This document shows, one piece after another, positions 14,387-21,814 of a stretch of 42,133 nucleotides of DNA. Where the stretch lies: NCBI GenBank assembly GCA_003056205.1, contig LSNS01000003.1, positions 1 through 42,133 on the forward strand, in the 5' to 3' direction. Position numbers and translations under genes: made by a program. Position 1 is the stretch's first letter; every line of letters starts with the position of its first letter. Under the pieces are notes generated by a model. The model did not search any database. It saw nothing but the letters and a program-made list of their open reading frames with translations, and was not told the origin of the DNA. This stretch comes from Parcubacteria group bacterium M6-OD1-4. Lineage in GTDB: Bacteria; Patescibacteriota; Patescibacteriia; Patescibacteriales; UBA12465.

Positions 14387-14944
14387 ATGACTAATGTTTT
14401 TATTATCCACGGAGCCTATGGCGATCCAGAAGAAAACTGGTTCCCCTGGTTAAAATCTCAACTTGAAAAATTGAATTGTCGAGTTTTTGTTCCTCAGTTT
14501 CCCAGTCCTAAAAAACAAACTTTAGATAATTGGTTTAAAATTTTTAAGCCGTATCAACAGTATTTAAATCGAGATACAATTATTATTGGCCATAGTCTTG
14601 GTCCAGCATTTTTGTTAAGTATTTTAGAAAAATTAAATCAACCAATTAAAGCTGCCTTTTTCATTTCTGGTTTTGTGGGTTTATTAGGTAATAAAGATTT
14701 TGATAAAATTAATAAAACTTTTGTTGATAAAGAATTCCATTGGCAGAAGATTAAACAAAATTGTCCTAAATTTCTTATTTTCCATTCTGATAATGACCCC
14801 TATGTTCCTCTAGAAAAAGCTGAGCAATTGGCTAAGATTTTAGGGGTAGAAGTAATTATTGTTAAGAATGCTGGGCATTTTAACGAAGAAGCTCGTTATA
14901 ATAAATTTGCTTTACTTCTGAAAAAAATTAAAGATGAACTTTAA
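14387..14944 (+). CDS. RBBP9/YdeN-type alpha/beta hydrolase
   Basis: This 185-aa serine hydrolase has a short alpha/beta fold. It starts with 'VFIIHGAYGDPEENWFPWL' (oxyanion region). The nucleophile elbow is GHSLG (about residue 69), the acid is in 'SDNDPYVP' and the His in 'NAGHFNEEA'. The RBBP9/YdeN family is of this length and has unknown physiological substrates. The gene stands alone, with a possible TATACT -10 about 45 bp upstream of the ATG. No signal peptide is seen, so the enzyme is cytoplasmic. Confidence 0.85.
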   Translation: MTNVFIIHGAYGDPEENWFPWLKSQLEKLNCRVFVPQFPSPKKQTLDNWFKIFKPYQQYLNRDTIIIGHSLGPAFLLSILEKLNQPIKAAFFISGFVGLLGNKDFDKINKTFVDKEFHWQKIKQNCPKFLIFHSDNDPYVPLEKAEQLAKILGVEVIIVKNAGHFNEEARYNKFALLLKKIKDEL

Positions 14945-15095
14945 TATCAAGTTAGTGATAGTCTAGCAAAGATTTAATCTCTAGGATCTGAATCATGAAA
15001 GTTGAAGGACCTTCATTATCTTATTAGTAGTTTTTTACTATTAATCAAACGGTTTATTTTGTGATACTTAATTATTATTAAAAATAAAATTTAAC

Positions 15096-16379
15096 ATGAG
15101 TCAAAAAATAGGTTTAAAAGAAGCAATTTCCATTGGCATTGGTGGAATGGTTGGCGGCGGGATTTTTGCTGTTCTCGGATTAGCGGTTTCCTTAGGAAAA
15201 GGAGGAACTCCGGTCTCTTTTTTGATTGCCGGTATTATTGCTTTAATTACTTCTTATAGTTATGTTAAATTATCCTTAGCTTATCCAGACCGTGGCGGAA
15301 CAGTGAAATTTATTAATAAAGGTTTTGGACGGGGAATTTTTAGTGGGGGCATCAATAATCTATTATGGGTGAGTTATATTATTATGTTGGCCCTGTATGC
15401 TTCAGCATTTGGTTATTATGCTCCCAATCTATTACCATTGACTGGTAGTCGGATTATAGATTTCCATATTTATTTGAGTGCGATTGTTATTTTTGCTTCA
15501 GTTATTAATTATTATAGTATTAAAGTTGTCGGTCAAATAGAATCTTATGCGGTTCTAATTAAGTTAATTATCTTAGTCTCTTTTGCCTTTATTGGTATTT
15601 ATGGTTTAGTTGGTAATCCTAATCTCAGTCAATTAGCAATTGGTAATTGGGAATCACCTTTGCAACTTCTAACGGCTGGAATGGTAATTTTTGTCGCTTA
15701 TGAAGGATTTGAGTTAATTGCTAATGCCGTTCCCGATATTATCAATCCTCGTCGTAATGTTGCCAAAGCTTATTATTATTCCGTAATTTTTGTTATTATT
15801 CTCTATATTGTAATTGCTTTTATTACCGTTGGTTCACTTCCTTTTAGTGAAATTGCAGTTGCTAAAGACTATGTTTTAGCTGAAGCTGCACGGCCCTTAC
15901 TAGGCAGAACGGGTTTTATAGTCATCACCATTGCCGCTCTCATCTCAACTTTTTCAGCTATCAATGCTTCTTTATATGGCGGGAGCCGAGTGAGCTATGA
16001 AATTTCCGAAGATGATGAGTTGCCGCATGAATTGACTAGCAAGCTTTGGAATCAACCGATTGGTTTATTTCTTACTGCATTAGCGACTCTTATTTTAGCT
16101 AATACTCTCAATTTAGAAAGTATCTCAACGGTGGGGAGCGTCGGATTCCTCCTAATCTTTGCCATGGTTAATTATGTTGGTTTGAAGTTATCAAAAAAGA
16201 TTCAAGGTCGAAAATCAATTCCGTTTTTGGGCTTTATCTTATCTTCAATTGCAGCCATCGTGCTCCTCATCCAACAATATTCAGCGAATCGTATTGGAGT
16301 TTTGGTCGCTGGAGGAATAATCTTCTTTTGTTTTGTATTAGAATTTATTTATAAGAAACGTAAATCACTAGTATTATAA
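15096..16379 (+). CDS. APC-superfamily amino acid permease
   Basis: The 427-aa protein has about 12 predicted transmembrane helices. The family signature at the start of helix 1, 'SIGIGGMVGGGIFAVLG', is followed by 'YVKLSLAYPDRGG' between helices 2 and 3 and 'FVAYEGFELIANAVPDI' in helix 6. These are hallmarks of the amino acid-polyamine-organocation superfamily. It would import amino acids by proton or sodium symport, or by exchange. An organism with few biosynthetic genes needs such uptake. The next gene starts 3 bp after its stop, so the two form an operon. The 151-bp gap before it holds no gene. Confidence 0.9.
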   Translation: MSQKIGLKEAISIGIGGMVGGGIFAVLGLAVSLGKGGTPVSFLIAGIIALITSYSYVKLSLAYPDRGGTVKFINKGFGRGIFSGGINNLLWVSYIIMLALYASAFGYYAPNLLPLTGSRIIDFHIYLSAIVIFASVINYYSIKVVGQIESYAVLIKLIILVSFAFIGIYGLVGNPNLSQLAIGNWESPLQLLTAGMVIFVAYEGFELIANAVPDIINPRRNVAKAYYYSVIFVIILYIVIAFITVGSLPFSEIAVAKDYVLAEAARPLLGRTGFIVITIAALISTFSAINASLYGGSRVSYEISEDDELPHELTSKLWNQPIGLFLTALATLILANTLNLESISTVGSVGFLLIFAMVNYVGLKLSKKIQGRKSIPFLGFILSSIAAIVLLIQQYSANRIGVLVAGGIIFFCFVLEFIYKKRKSLVL

Positions 16380-16382
16380 ATT

Positions 16383-17141
16383 ATGAGTCGACTTTTACAT
16401 CCGCATCATAGTCCAGTTTTAAAGGATAAAAAAAAGTCCGATGAGTTTTTATTTGCTTTTCAGCAAGCTCTTAAATATTTTCCAGAACTAGCGAGTAAAC
16501 AAGTTTTTATTTATCAGACTTCTTTTTTTGGGATTCAACATGCTTCTCGGGCCTACCCGCCACTACTTATTCCTGGCCATTTAAAATCTAGGTGGATTTA
16601 CCCGATTGTTATTAATAAACGGCAGGAAATTAAAACATTTTTAAAAACTTTATCCGAAGAACAGAAAATTGGTCTGATTGCTCATGAATTATCTCATACT
16701 CTCGCTTATTCTCGCTTGTCTACTCTCGGTGTTCTACTGTTTGCAATGAAATATGCGATTAGCAAAGAGTTTGTGCGAAAGATTGAGCGAGAGACTGATT
16801 TGCGAGTTATTAAAAGAGGGGCGGGAAAATTTTTGTTTTTAGAACGAATTGCTGTATTTAAATTCCGGGAGAATAAGCCTTACCCAGAAACTGAAGATAC
16901 TTATATTAGTCCAGTGAAGATTTTAGCAAATTTAAAAAAATATCCCAATTTATATCATGTGCAAGATTTAAGAATTTGTGCTCAACAATTACAGCCACTT
17001 ATTAAAGACATTAAATCTAGTCGTTTACCGTTTCGGATATCAACTTCTCGAAAGATTAAACATAGCTTAAAAACTATTATCGCTTTTTTCCCTGAAGTTT
17101 TTAAAACACTTTATTTAGTTTTAATAAAAAAACCTAAATAA
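16383..17141 (+). CDS. HExxH zinc metallopeptidase-like protein
   Basis: This 252-aa protein is not assignable to a named family with confidence. It has an HExxH zinc motif in 'IAHELSHTLAYSR' (about residue 98). A candidate third ligand lies in 'ERETDLRVIKRG' about 35 residues later, an M48-like arrangement. A hydrophobic stretch 'LGVLLFAMKYAI' lies between the two. The C-terminal 40 residues are basic and end with a possible amphipathic or membrane helix ('IIAFFPEVFKTLYLVLI'). It is co-transcribed with the amino acid permease (3 bp gap). It could be a membrane-associated peptidase or a catalytically modest relative. Confidence 0.65.
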   Translation: MSRLLHPHHSPVLKDKKKSDEFLFAFQQALKYFPELASKQVFIYQTSFFGIQHASRAYPPLLIPGHLKSRWIYPIVINKRQEIKTFLKTLSEEQKIGLIAHELSHTLAYSRLSTLGVLLFAMKYAISKEFVRKIERETDLRVIKRGAGKFLFLERIAVFKFRENKPYPETEDTYISPVKILANLKKYPNLYHVQDLRICAQQLQPLIKDIKSSRLPFRISTSRKIKHSLKTIIAFFPEVFKTLYLVLIKKPK

Positions 17142-17150
17142 ATTTAGGTT
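17124..17150 (-). terminator. Terminator of the minus-strand flavoprotein operon
   Basis: On the minus strand the inverted repeat AACCTAAAT...ATTTAGGTT is followed by TTTTTTTATT. It overlaps the stop codon of the convergent peptidase-like gene. Confidence 0.65.
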
Positions 17151-17186
17151 GAAAAAAATCTTCAGGATTATTTTTTTTATTCAAAG

Positions 17187-18554
17187 TTAGAATTTCCATT
17201 TAAACAATTCTTTTACTTCTTTTAAAGCAGTTCCTAGGGCATCTTCGGTGGCCATGATAATGGGATTCATAAAGGGCCAAGGGGTTAAACTGGGATGAGC
17301 AATGTAATTGAATTTTAATAAGGACAGAATATTTAAACGTAAACCAATAGCAAAACTAGCTACTTCCGCCGAAGATATTAATCCCTTACCAAAAGCTTCA
17401 TAACCTACTAAACGTAGTCGCAATCCTGCAAAAATTAACTTTATTTCTAGAGGCTTCTTATCTAGCATGTCTCGGTAAATATCAGTGGTTTGGGCTCGAC
17501 CAATAACGACAATGCGATATCTTTTACGAGCTATAGTTTCCGTTAAACCGACGCCTGAATATTCTTTTCCCATCGTTTGAAAAGCGAAAGCTCCAGTAGC
17601 TCCAGCATATTTTATGGGATAGCCAGCAATTTGGAAACCAACAATTTTTGCTTGTTGAATAGCAGAGCTAGCTAATTCACTGGGACGATTGTCTTTAGTA
17701 ATTGCAGAAATTGGATCACAACAATCGCCACAAGCAAAAACATCTTTAACATTAGTTTTCATTTCTCTATCAACTAAAATTCCTTTACGATTAAATTTTA
17801 TTTCAGTACCTTTAATAATATCTAAATTAGGTTTAACCCCGGTAGCAACAATTACAAAATCAGCGAAAATTTTTGTTTTTTGTGAACCCTTTTTAATTAT
17901 TAACTCGGATTGTTTAGTCTTTGTTTTTTTAATTTCTAGAACTTGACTTCTAAACATAGTTTTAATACCATTTTTTTTCAGATGAGCAATAATCATGTTA
18001 GAAAATTCATGGTCCGCAAGATGTTCAGAAATACCACTATTATATTCGACTAAAGTAACTTGAAGTCCTTGTGATTTTAAAGCCCCTGCCATTTCAATAC
18101 CAATTACCCCGCCACCAATAATAGCTACTTTCCTTTCGGCCTTAGCAAACTTTTGAATTTGGGCGATGTCAGCGCTGGTGCGAACTGTTAGTACATTTTT
18201 AGCCTCCAGCCCTTTAATTTTCGGTTTAACTGGGGAAGCGCCAGTGGAAATTACTAAATAATCATAAGTCAATAAACGGCCAGTATTAGTTTTAACTTGT
18301 TTACGATTGGTATCTAAGCTAATTGCTTTTTCGTGAATAATTTTAAAACCATATTTAGTGAACATTTTTTCAGGCTGAATCGTATCCTTTAATCGAGCTT
18401 GGCCGGTAATAATATAAGGGGCACTACAACGACAATAAATATTTTTCTCATCAGATAAAATAGTAGTTTTAAATTTTCCTTTTTTTAGTTGAGCAGGGAC
18501 AATCAAACTAAACATTCCGGCTCCGCCACAACCAATGGCTAGTATTCTTTTCAT
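17187..18554 (-). CDS. FAD/NAD(P)-dependent disulfide-reductase-family oxidoreductase (CoA-disulfide reductase/NADH oxidase-like)
   Basis: The 455-aa protein has the two-dinucleotide fold of the class III disulfide reductase group. The FAD motif is GCGGAG at the N-terminus, and the redox Cys region is 'IYCRCSAPYIITG' (about residue 42-44). ATG-type 'VISTGASP' precedes the NAD motif GGGVIGIE, and 'DVFACGDCCD' closes the FAD site. The C-terminal dimerisation domain (about 320-455) is present. Relatives reduce CoA disulfide or oxygen, or reduce rubredoxin or polysulfide. Two cysteines, rather than one, lie in the active-site loop, and another pair (DCCD) sits in the FAD motif. It is the last gene of a three-gene operon with the two permease-half genes, which suggests coupling of a redox reaction to transport. 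That coupling is inference. Confidence 0.8.
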   Translation of the reverse strand: MKRILAIGCGGAGMFSLIVPAQLKKGKFKTTILSDEKNIYCRCSAPYIITGQARLKDTIQPEKMFTKYGFKIIHEKAISLDTNRKQVKTNTGRLLTYDYLVISTGASPVKPKIKGLEAKNVLTVRTSADIAQIQKFAKAERKVAIIGGGVIGIEMAGALKSQGLQVTLVEYNSGISEHLADHEFSNMIIAHLKKNGIKTMFRSQVLEIKKTKTKQSELIIKKGSQKTKIFADFVIVATGVKPNLDIIKGTEIKFNRKGILVDREMKTNVKDVFACGDCCDPISAITKDNRPSELASSAIQQAKIVGFQIAGYPIKYAGATGAFAFQTMGKEYSGVGLTETIARKRYRIVVIGRAQTTDIYRDMLDKKPLEIKLIFAGLRLRLVGYEAFGKGLISSAEVASFAIGLRLNILSLLKFNYIAHPSLTPWPFMNPIIMATEDALGTALKEVKELFKWKF

Positions 18555-18587
18555 ATGATTTTATTTATTTTAAAATATATTAGTTTA

Positions 18588-19118
18588 TTATTTAGAAATT
18601 TTATAATCAATTAATTTTTCCGTGATTATTCCCTGAGGAATTGAAACTAGTGCCATAGTTAATAATAGGATTAAAGAATACATCCAACCAAAATAAGAGA
18701 TCAAAACTGGTGCCCATTGTAATTTTATACCTCGATTGTAAAGAAAACTTATTAAAAACCTATTTTTAACTCCTTGATTTTGCAAGTCTTTCATTAAAGG
18801 ATACCAAACATAAATTGGTCCAGCAGAGATAATTCCCGCCAGTATTGATATTAACCATCCTTTTAAACCAGCTTTTTCGCCCATTAATTTTTTTAAAGTT
18901 TTGTTGTCTATAAAATAATTCATTAAAAGCATGATAATATAAACTATTAAAAAAGCAGGTAGTATTTGAAGTGATAATTTAAGAAAAGAGTTCAAGACTA
19001 AAGCTCCCTTATCAGGAAAGATAAAGTATAAAGGGAAAAATAATAGTATAATAATAATTAAAAAATACCATTTAAAATTATTTTTCTTTTTTAAATTAGT
19101 TTTTTTAAGAGTTTCCAT
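18588..19118 (-). CDS. Permease, second half (PF03773/DUF318-like)
   Basis: This 176-aa membrane protein has about 4-5 helices and a lysine-rich cytoplasmic N-terminus. The segment 'GIISAGPIYVWYPLMKDLQNQG' resembles the conserved substrate-loop motif of UPF0718/ArsP-like permeases, normally encoded as one chain of about 300 aa or more with two repeats. It begins 5 bp after the gene for the other half, so the two would be made together and could form a heterodimer. The substrate is unknown; relatives include methylarsenite exporters. Confidence 0.55.
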   Translation of the reverse strand: METLKKTNLKKKNNFKWYFLIIIILLFFPLYFIFPDKGALVLNSFLKLSLQILPAFLIVYIIMLLMNYFIDNKTLKKLMGEKAGLKGWLISILAGIISAGPIYVWYPLMKDLQNQGVKNRFLISFLYNRGIKLQWAPVLISYFGWMYSLILLLTMALVSIPQGIITEKLIDYKISK

Positions 19119-19123
19119 ATTTA

Positions 19124-19558
19124 TTAAATAATGCTAAGCAAAAAAACAGTAAAAATAGCAACAATAATAGCTATTAAGAAAGCACTTATATTTCTAAAAA
19201 TAGCAAATCGTTTTCCCATAATTAATGATTCGGCTGGAAATTGGATTATTCCTACTGTTGTCCAAGAGACCATAAAGGCGGTAACAGCTATTAAACTGAT
19301 TCCTGCTTTCAAAAAACCGTTTCCTAAAATATAAGCTGTAATTGGATTGCCAGTCAATAGACTGCCTAGCACGCTACCAATAATAGGGTCAAAGAATAAA
19401 TTTCCAGTGAATATTTGTCCATAAACAGATTTAGGAATTAAAGTCATTAATACACTTATTAATATCAAAATTCCCAAAAGGATTGGAAGAATATCCCACA
19501 AACCTTGAAGTGATTTATTGTTAGCTTCTTTAAGTTTTGGATAATTTATTTTTTTCAC
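19124..19558 (-). CDS. Permease, first half (PF03773/DUF318-like)
   Basis: This 144-aa membrane protein has four predicted helices. 'LLTGNPITAYILGNGFLKAG' and 'AFMVSWTTVGIIQFPAE' resemble the first repeat of UPF0718 permeases. It is the first gene of the minus-strand operon. A -10-like TATAAT on the minus strand lies at 19643-19648, with no clear -35. The full-length family domain appears only when this protein is joined with the next one, so this is either a natural two-subunit version or an old split. Confidence 0.55.
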   Translation of the reverse strand: MKKINYPKLKEANNKSLQGLWDILPILLGILILISVLMTLIPKSVYGQIFTGNLFFDPIIGSVLGSLLTGNPITAYILGNGFLKAGISLIAVTAFMVSWTTVGIIQFPAESLIMGKRFAIFRNISAFLIAIIVAIFTVFLLSII

Positions 19559-19813
19559 TTTATTTTTTAGTTAGATAGAAATAAACAAATTAAAAGTTCT
19601 ATTAGTAATTATAAAATCTTTATTATTGTTTTTAGTATTTTAATTATAACACTAATTGCTAATAATTTCTTAGCCAAATGAATAATCTCATATTTTCTGG
19701 AGAGTTTTAAGTTTTAATATCAATTTTTATACTGAAGTGTTATGATGTCCATAGATAAGATTTCTATTTATTCTTAAGGGGTTTTTAATCATTTTTAATA
19801 GTTATTATTTTAT

Positions 19814-20617
19814 ATGTCTAGTTCTAAAAAAGTTGGTTTAGCTTTAGGTTCTGGTGCTTATCGCGGATTTGCGCATATTGGTGTAATTAAATCGTTAAAA
19901 AAGAATAAAATTCCCATTGATTATTTAAGTGGTTGTAGCGCTGGAGCCTGGATTGCGGCTTATTATGCTGCCTTTAAAGATCTTCGTCAAGTAAAAAAAG
20001 ATTTAATTAATAATAAGAAAGAAAGCGTTTCTTTATTATTAGATTTTGATTGGTCGGCAGGGTTAGTGAGTGGACAAAAATTAATCAGCTATTTAGAAAA
20101 AAGATTACCAGGTCGTAATTTTTCTTCTTTAAAAATTCCTTTACAAATTGTGGCAACAAATTTATCAACTGGTCAGGCCTTTGTTTTTGATCATGGAAAT
20201 TTAGCCCAAGCTGTACGCGCTAGTATTTCCGTTCCTCTCATCTTTAAACCTTTTTCTTATCAAGGTAAATTATTGATTGATGGCGGTTTGTCTAACCCTG
20301 TTCCAGGTGATTTAGTTAGAAAGATGGGCGCCGATTTAGTTATTGGTGTTAATTTATATCATCAAAAAGAATTTAAAACTGGTCGGGTAATGATGTCTAA
20401 TATTTTTAGAAGAGCGGAAAGAATAATTCTTTATAATTTAGCGCAAGCCTCCCTTCAAAATTGTGATGTAGTTATTAATCCTGATATTTCTCGTTATACT
20501 GGTAAAAGTGGTTTTATTAAATATTTTACCAAAGAAGCTGCTGACCAGATTATTTTAATTGGTGAACAAGCTACTGATAAAATGATGCCAATTATTAAAG
20601 CTAAATTAAAAACATAA
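19814..20617 (+). CDS. Patatin-like phospholipase (RssA/NTE family)
   Basis: The 267-aa protein has all patatin motifs. The oxyanion loop is 'GSGAYRGFAHIGVI', a GGGxRG variant with Ser at the second Gly. The nucleophile elbow is 'GCSAGA' (Ser about residue 42). The dyad Asp is in 'LIDGGLSNPVP'. Bacterial members hydrolyse phospholipid or lysophospholipid acyl chains. No signal peptide is seen. The phospholipase D-like gene starts 5 bp after its stop, giving a compact lipid-processing pair. For an organism expected to lack fatty-acid synthesis, remodelling of acquired lipids is a reasonable inferred role. Confidence 0.9.
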   Translation: MSSSKKVGLALGSGAYRGFAHIGVIKSLKKNKIPIDYLSGCSAGAWIAAYYAAFKDLRQVKKDLINNKKESVSLLLDFDWSAGLVSGQKLISYLEKRLPGRNFSSLKIPLQIVATNLSTGQAFVFDHGNLAQAVRASISVPLIFKPFSYQGKLLIDGGLSNPVPGDLVRKMGADLVIGVNLYHQKEFKTGRVMMSNIFRRAERIILYNLAQASLQNCDVVINPDISRYTGKSGFIKYFTKEAADQIILIGEQATDKMMPIIKAKLKT

Positions 20618-20622
20618 TTTTT

Positions 20623-21660
20623 ATGAAATATAAATTATACACTACCTCACAAAGTGCCTGGGAGGGAATGTTTCGGGCGATGGCTCGTGCCCAGCAGACA
20701 ATTTATTTGGAGATGTATATTTTTTTAGATGATACTCAGCGGACTCATAACTTTTTAAAATTATTAAAAGATCAAGCCCGAGCGGGACGAGAAATAATTG
20801 TTATTGCTGATTCTTTTGGGAGCTCCGCTTTACATCGAAAAACTATTAAAGAAATGCGTGCTGTTGGAATTGAATTTATTTATTTTAGTCATTGGTTTCG
20901 CCATACCCATCGTAAAATTTTGATTATTGACCAACGAGTCGCTTTTATTGGTGGTGTTAATATTGAGGAAAAGACTCGGAGTTGGCGAGATTTACAAATT
21001 AAACTTCAGGGAAAAATTATTAGTCCGCTCTTAAAATCTTTTGCTTATAGCTATGAAATGGCTGGTGGACAGAAAGAATCAATCTTAAAATTTAGTCGTA
21101 AACCAGTGGTTCAAAAGATTAAATCCTGGATAATCGACAATTTTGCGACGACCTCTAAGGCCTATTATCTTAATAATTATTATAAGAAAAAAATAATTGA
21201 AGCTCAACATTCTATTATTATTGTTACCCCTTATTTATTACCACCACGCTGGCTAATTGCTCTCTTAGATAATGCCTGTCGCCGAGGAGTTAAAGTAGAA
21301 ATTTTAATTCCCAACGATACTGATGTTAAACCATTAAATAAAGTGAATTATTTGAATGCTTGTCATCTCACTGACCTGGGAATTAAATTTTATTTAATGC
21401 CCACCATGAACCACGCTAAAATTATGTTAATTGATGGCTTAGAAGGTGTGCTCGGTTCACAAAATATGGATGTTTTATCCTTTAATTGGAATATTGAATT
21501 AGGGATGTTTTTCCGACAAAAGAATTTAGTCCATGATTTGTTAAAAATTATTGAACGCTGGAAATCAGAAGCAATTGTCACGGAAATCTTTAATCGGAAA
21601 ATTAAAATTACTGATCGTTTCCTAATGTTTATTCTAAAAATATTTTATACTATTTTTTAA
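20623..21660 (+). CDS. Phospholipase D-family protein / cardiolipin synthase-like
   Basis: The 345-aa protein has two PLD domains, each with an HKD motif: 'HTHRKILIIDQRVAFIGGVN' (about residue 90) and 'MNHAKIMLIDGLEGVLGSQN' (about residue 265). The start 'MARAQQTIYLEMYIFLDD' is typical of cardiolipin synthases. The N-terminal membrane helices of ClsA are absent, so it resembles ClsB/C-type or a soluble phosphatidyltransferase. A hydrophobic C-terminus ('RFLMFILKIFYTIF') could anchor it. It would join or transfer phosphatidyl groups. All its Arg codons appear to be CGN. It is co-transcribed with the patatin gene. Confidence 0.88.
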   Translation: MKYKLYTTSQSAWEGMFRAMARAQQTIYLEMYIFLDDTQRTHNFLKLLKDQARAGREIIVIADSFGSSALHRKTIKEMRAVGIEFIYFSHWFRHTHRKILIIDQRVAFIGGVNIEEKTRSWRDLQIKLQGKIISPLLKSFAYSYEMAGGQKESILKFSRKPVVQKIKSWIIDNFATTSKAYYLNNYYKKKIIEAQHSIIIVTPYLLPPRWLIALLDNACRRGVKVEILIPNDTDVKPLNKVNYLNACHLTDLGIKFYLMPTMNHAKIMLIDGLEGVLGSQNMDVLSFNWNIELGMFFRQKNLVHDLLKIIERWKSEAIVTEIFNRKIKITDRFLMFILKIFYTIF

Positions 21661-21707
21661 CGGGTTGAAGATAATCAATTAGCCTACTTTATCATTAGAA
21701 AATCTAG

Positions 21708-21729
21708 AGCCTCTAAGGCTTGTTTTTTT
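21708..21729 (+). terminator. Terminator after the phospholipase operon
   Basis: A short stem AGCCT/AGGCT with loop CTA is followed by TGTTTTTTT. The T run is also the -35 region of the uvrA promoter. Confidence 0.55.
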
Positions 21730-21748
21730 ATAACTTTTCCGCTATAAT
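21720..21748 (+). promoter_or_regulatory. Promoter of uvrA
   Basis: TTGTTT, 17 bp, then a perfect TATAAT. The uvrA start lies 66 bp downstream in a T-rich leader with no Shine-Dalgarno sequence and no LexA-box-like palindrome. Confidence 0.6.
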
Positions 21749-21814
21749 ACGGGAAATGTTTAATCGCTTTTAATTACTAAGCTTTTTCTTTGAGCTTTAA
21801 TTTTTTTTATTTTT

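Noticed and set aside
18588-19558. Single permease gene broken by a frameshift
   Set aside because: Each half has its own ATG, a clear basic N-terminus and a stop with a 5-bp gap typical of operons here; a natural two-gene form is more likely, though an old split cannot be excluded.
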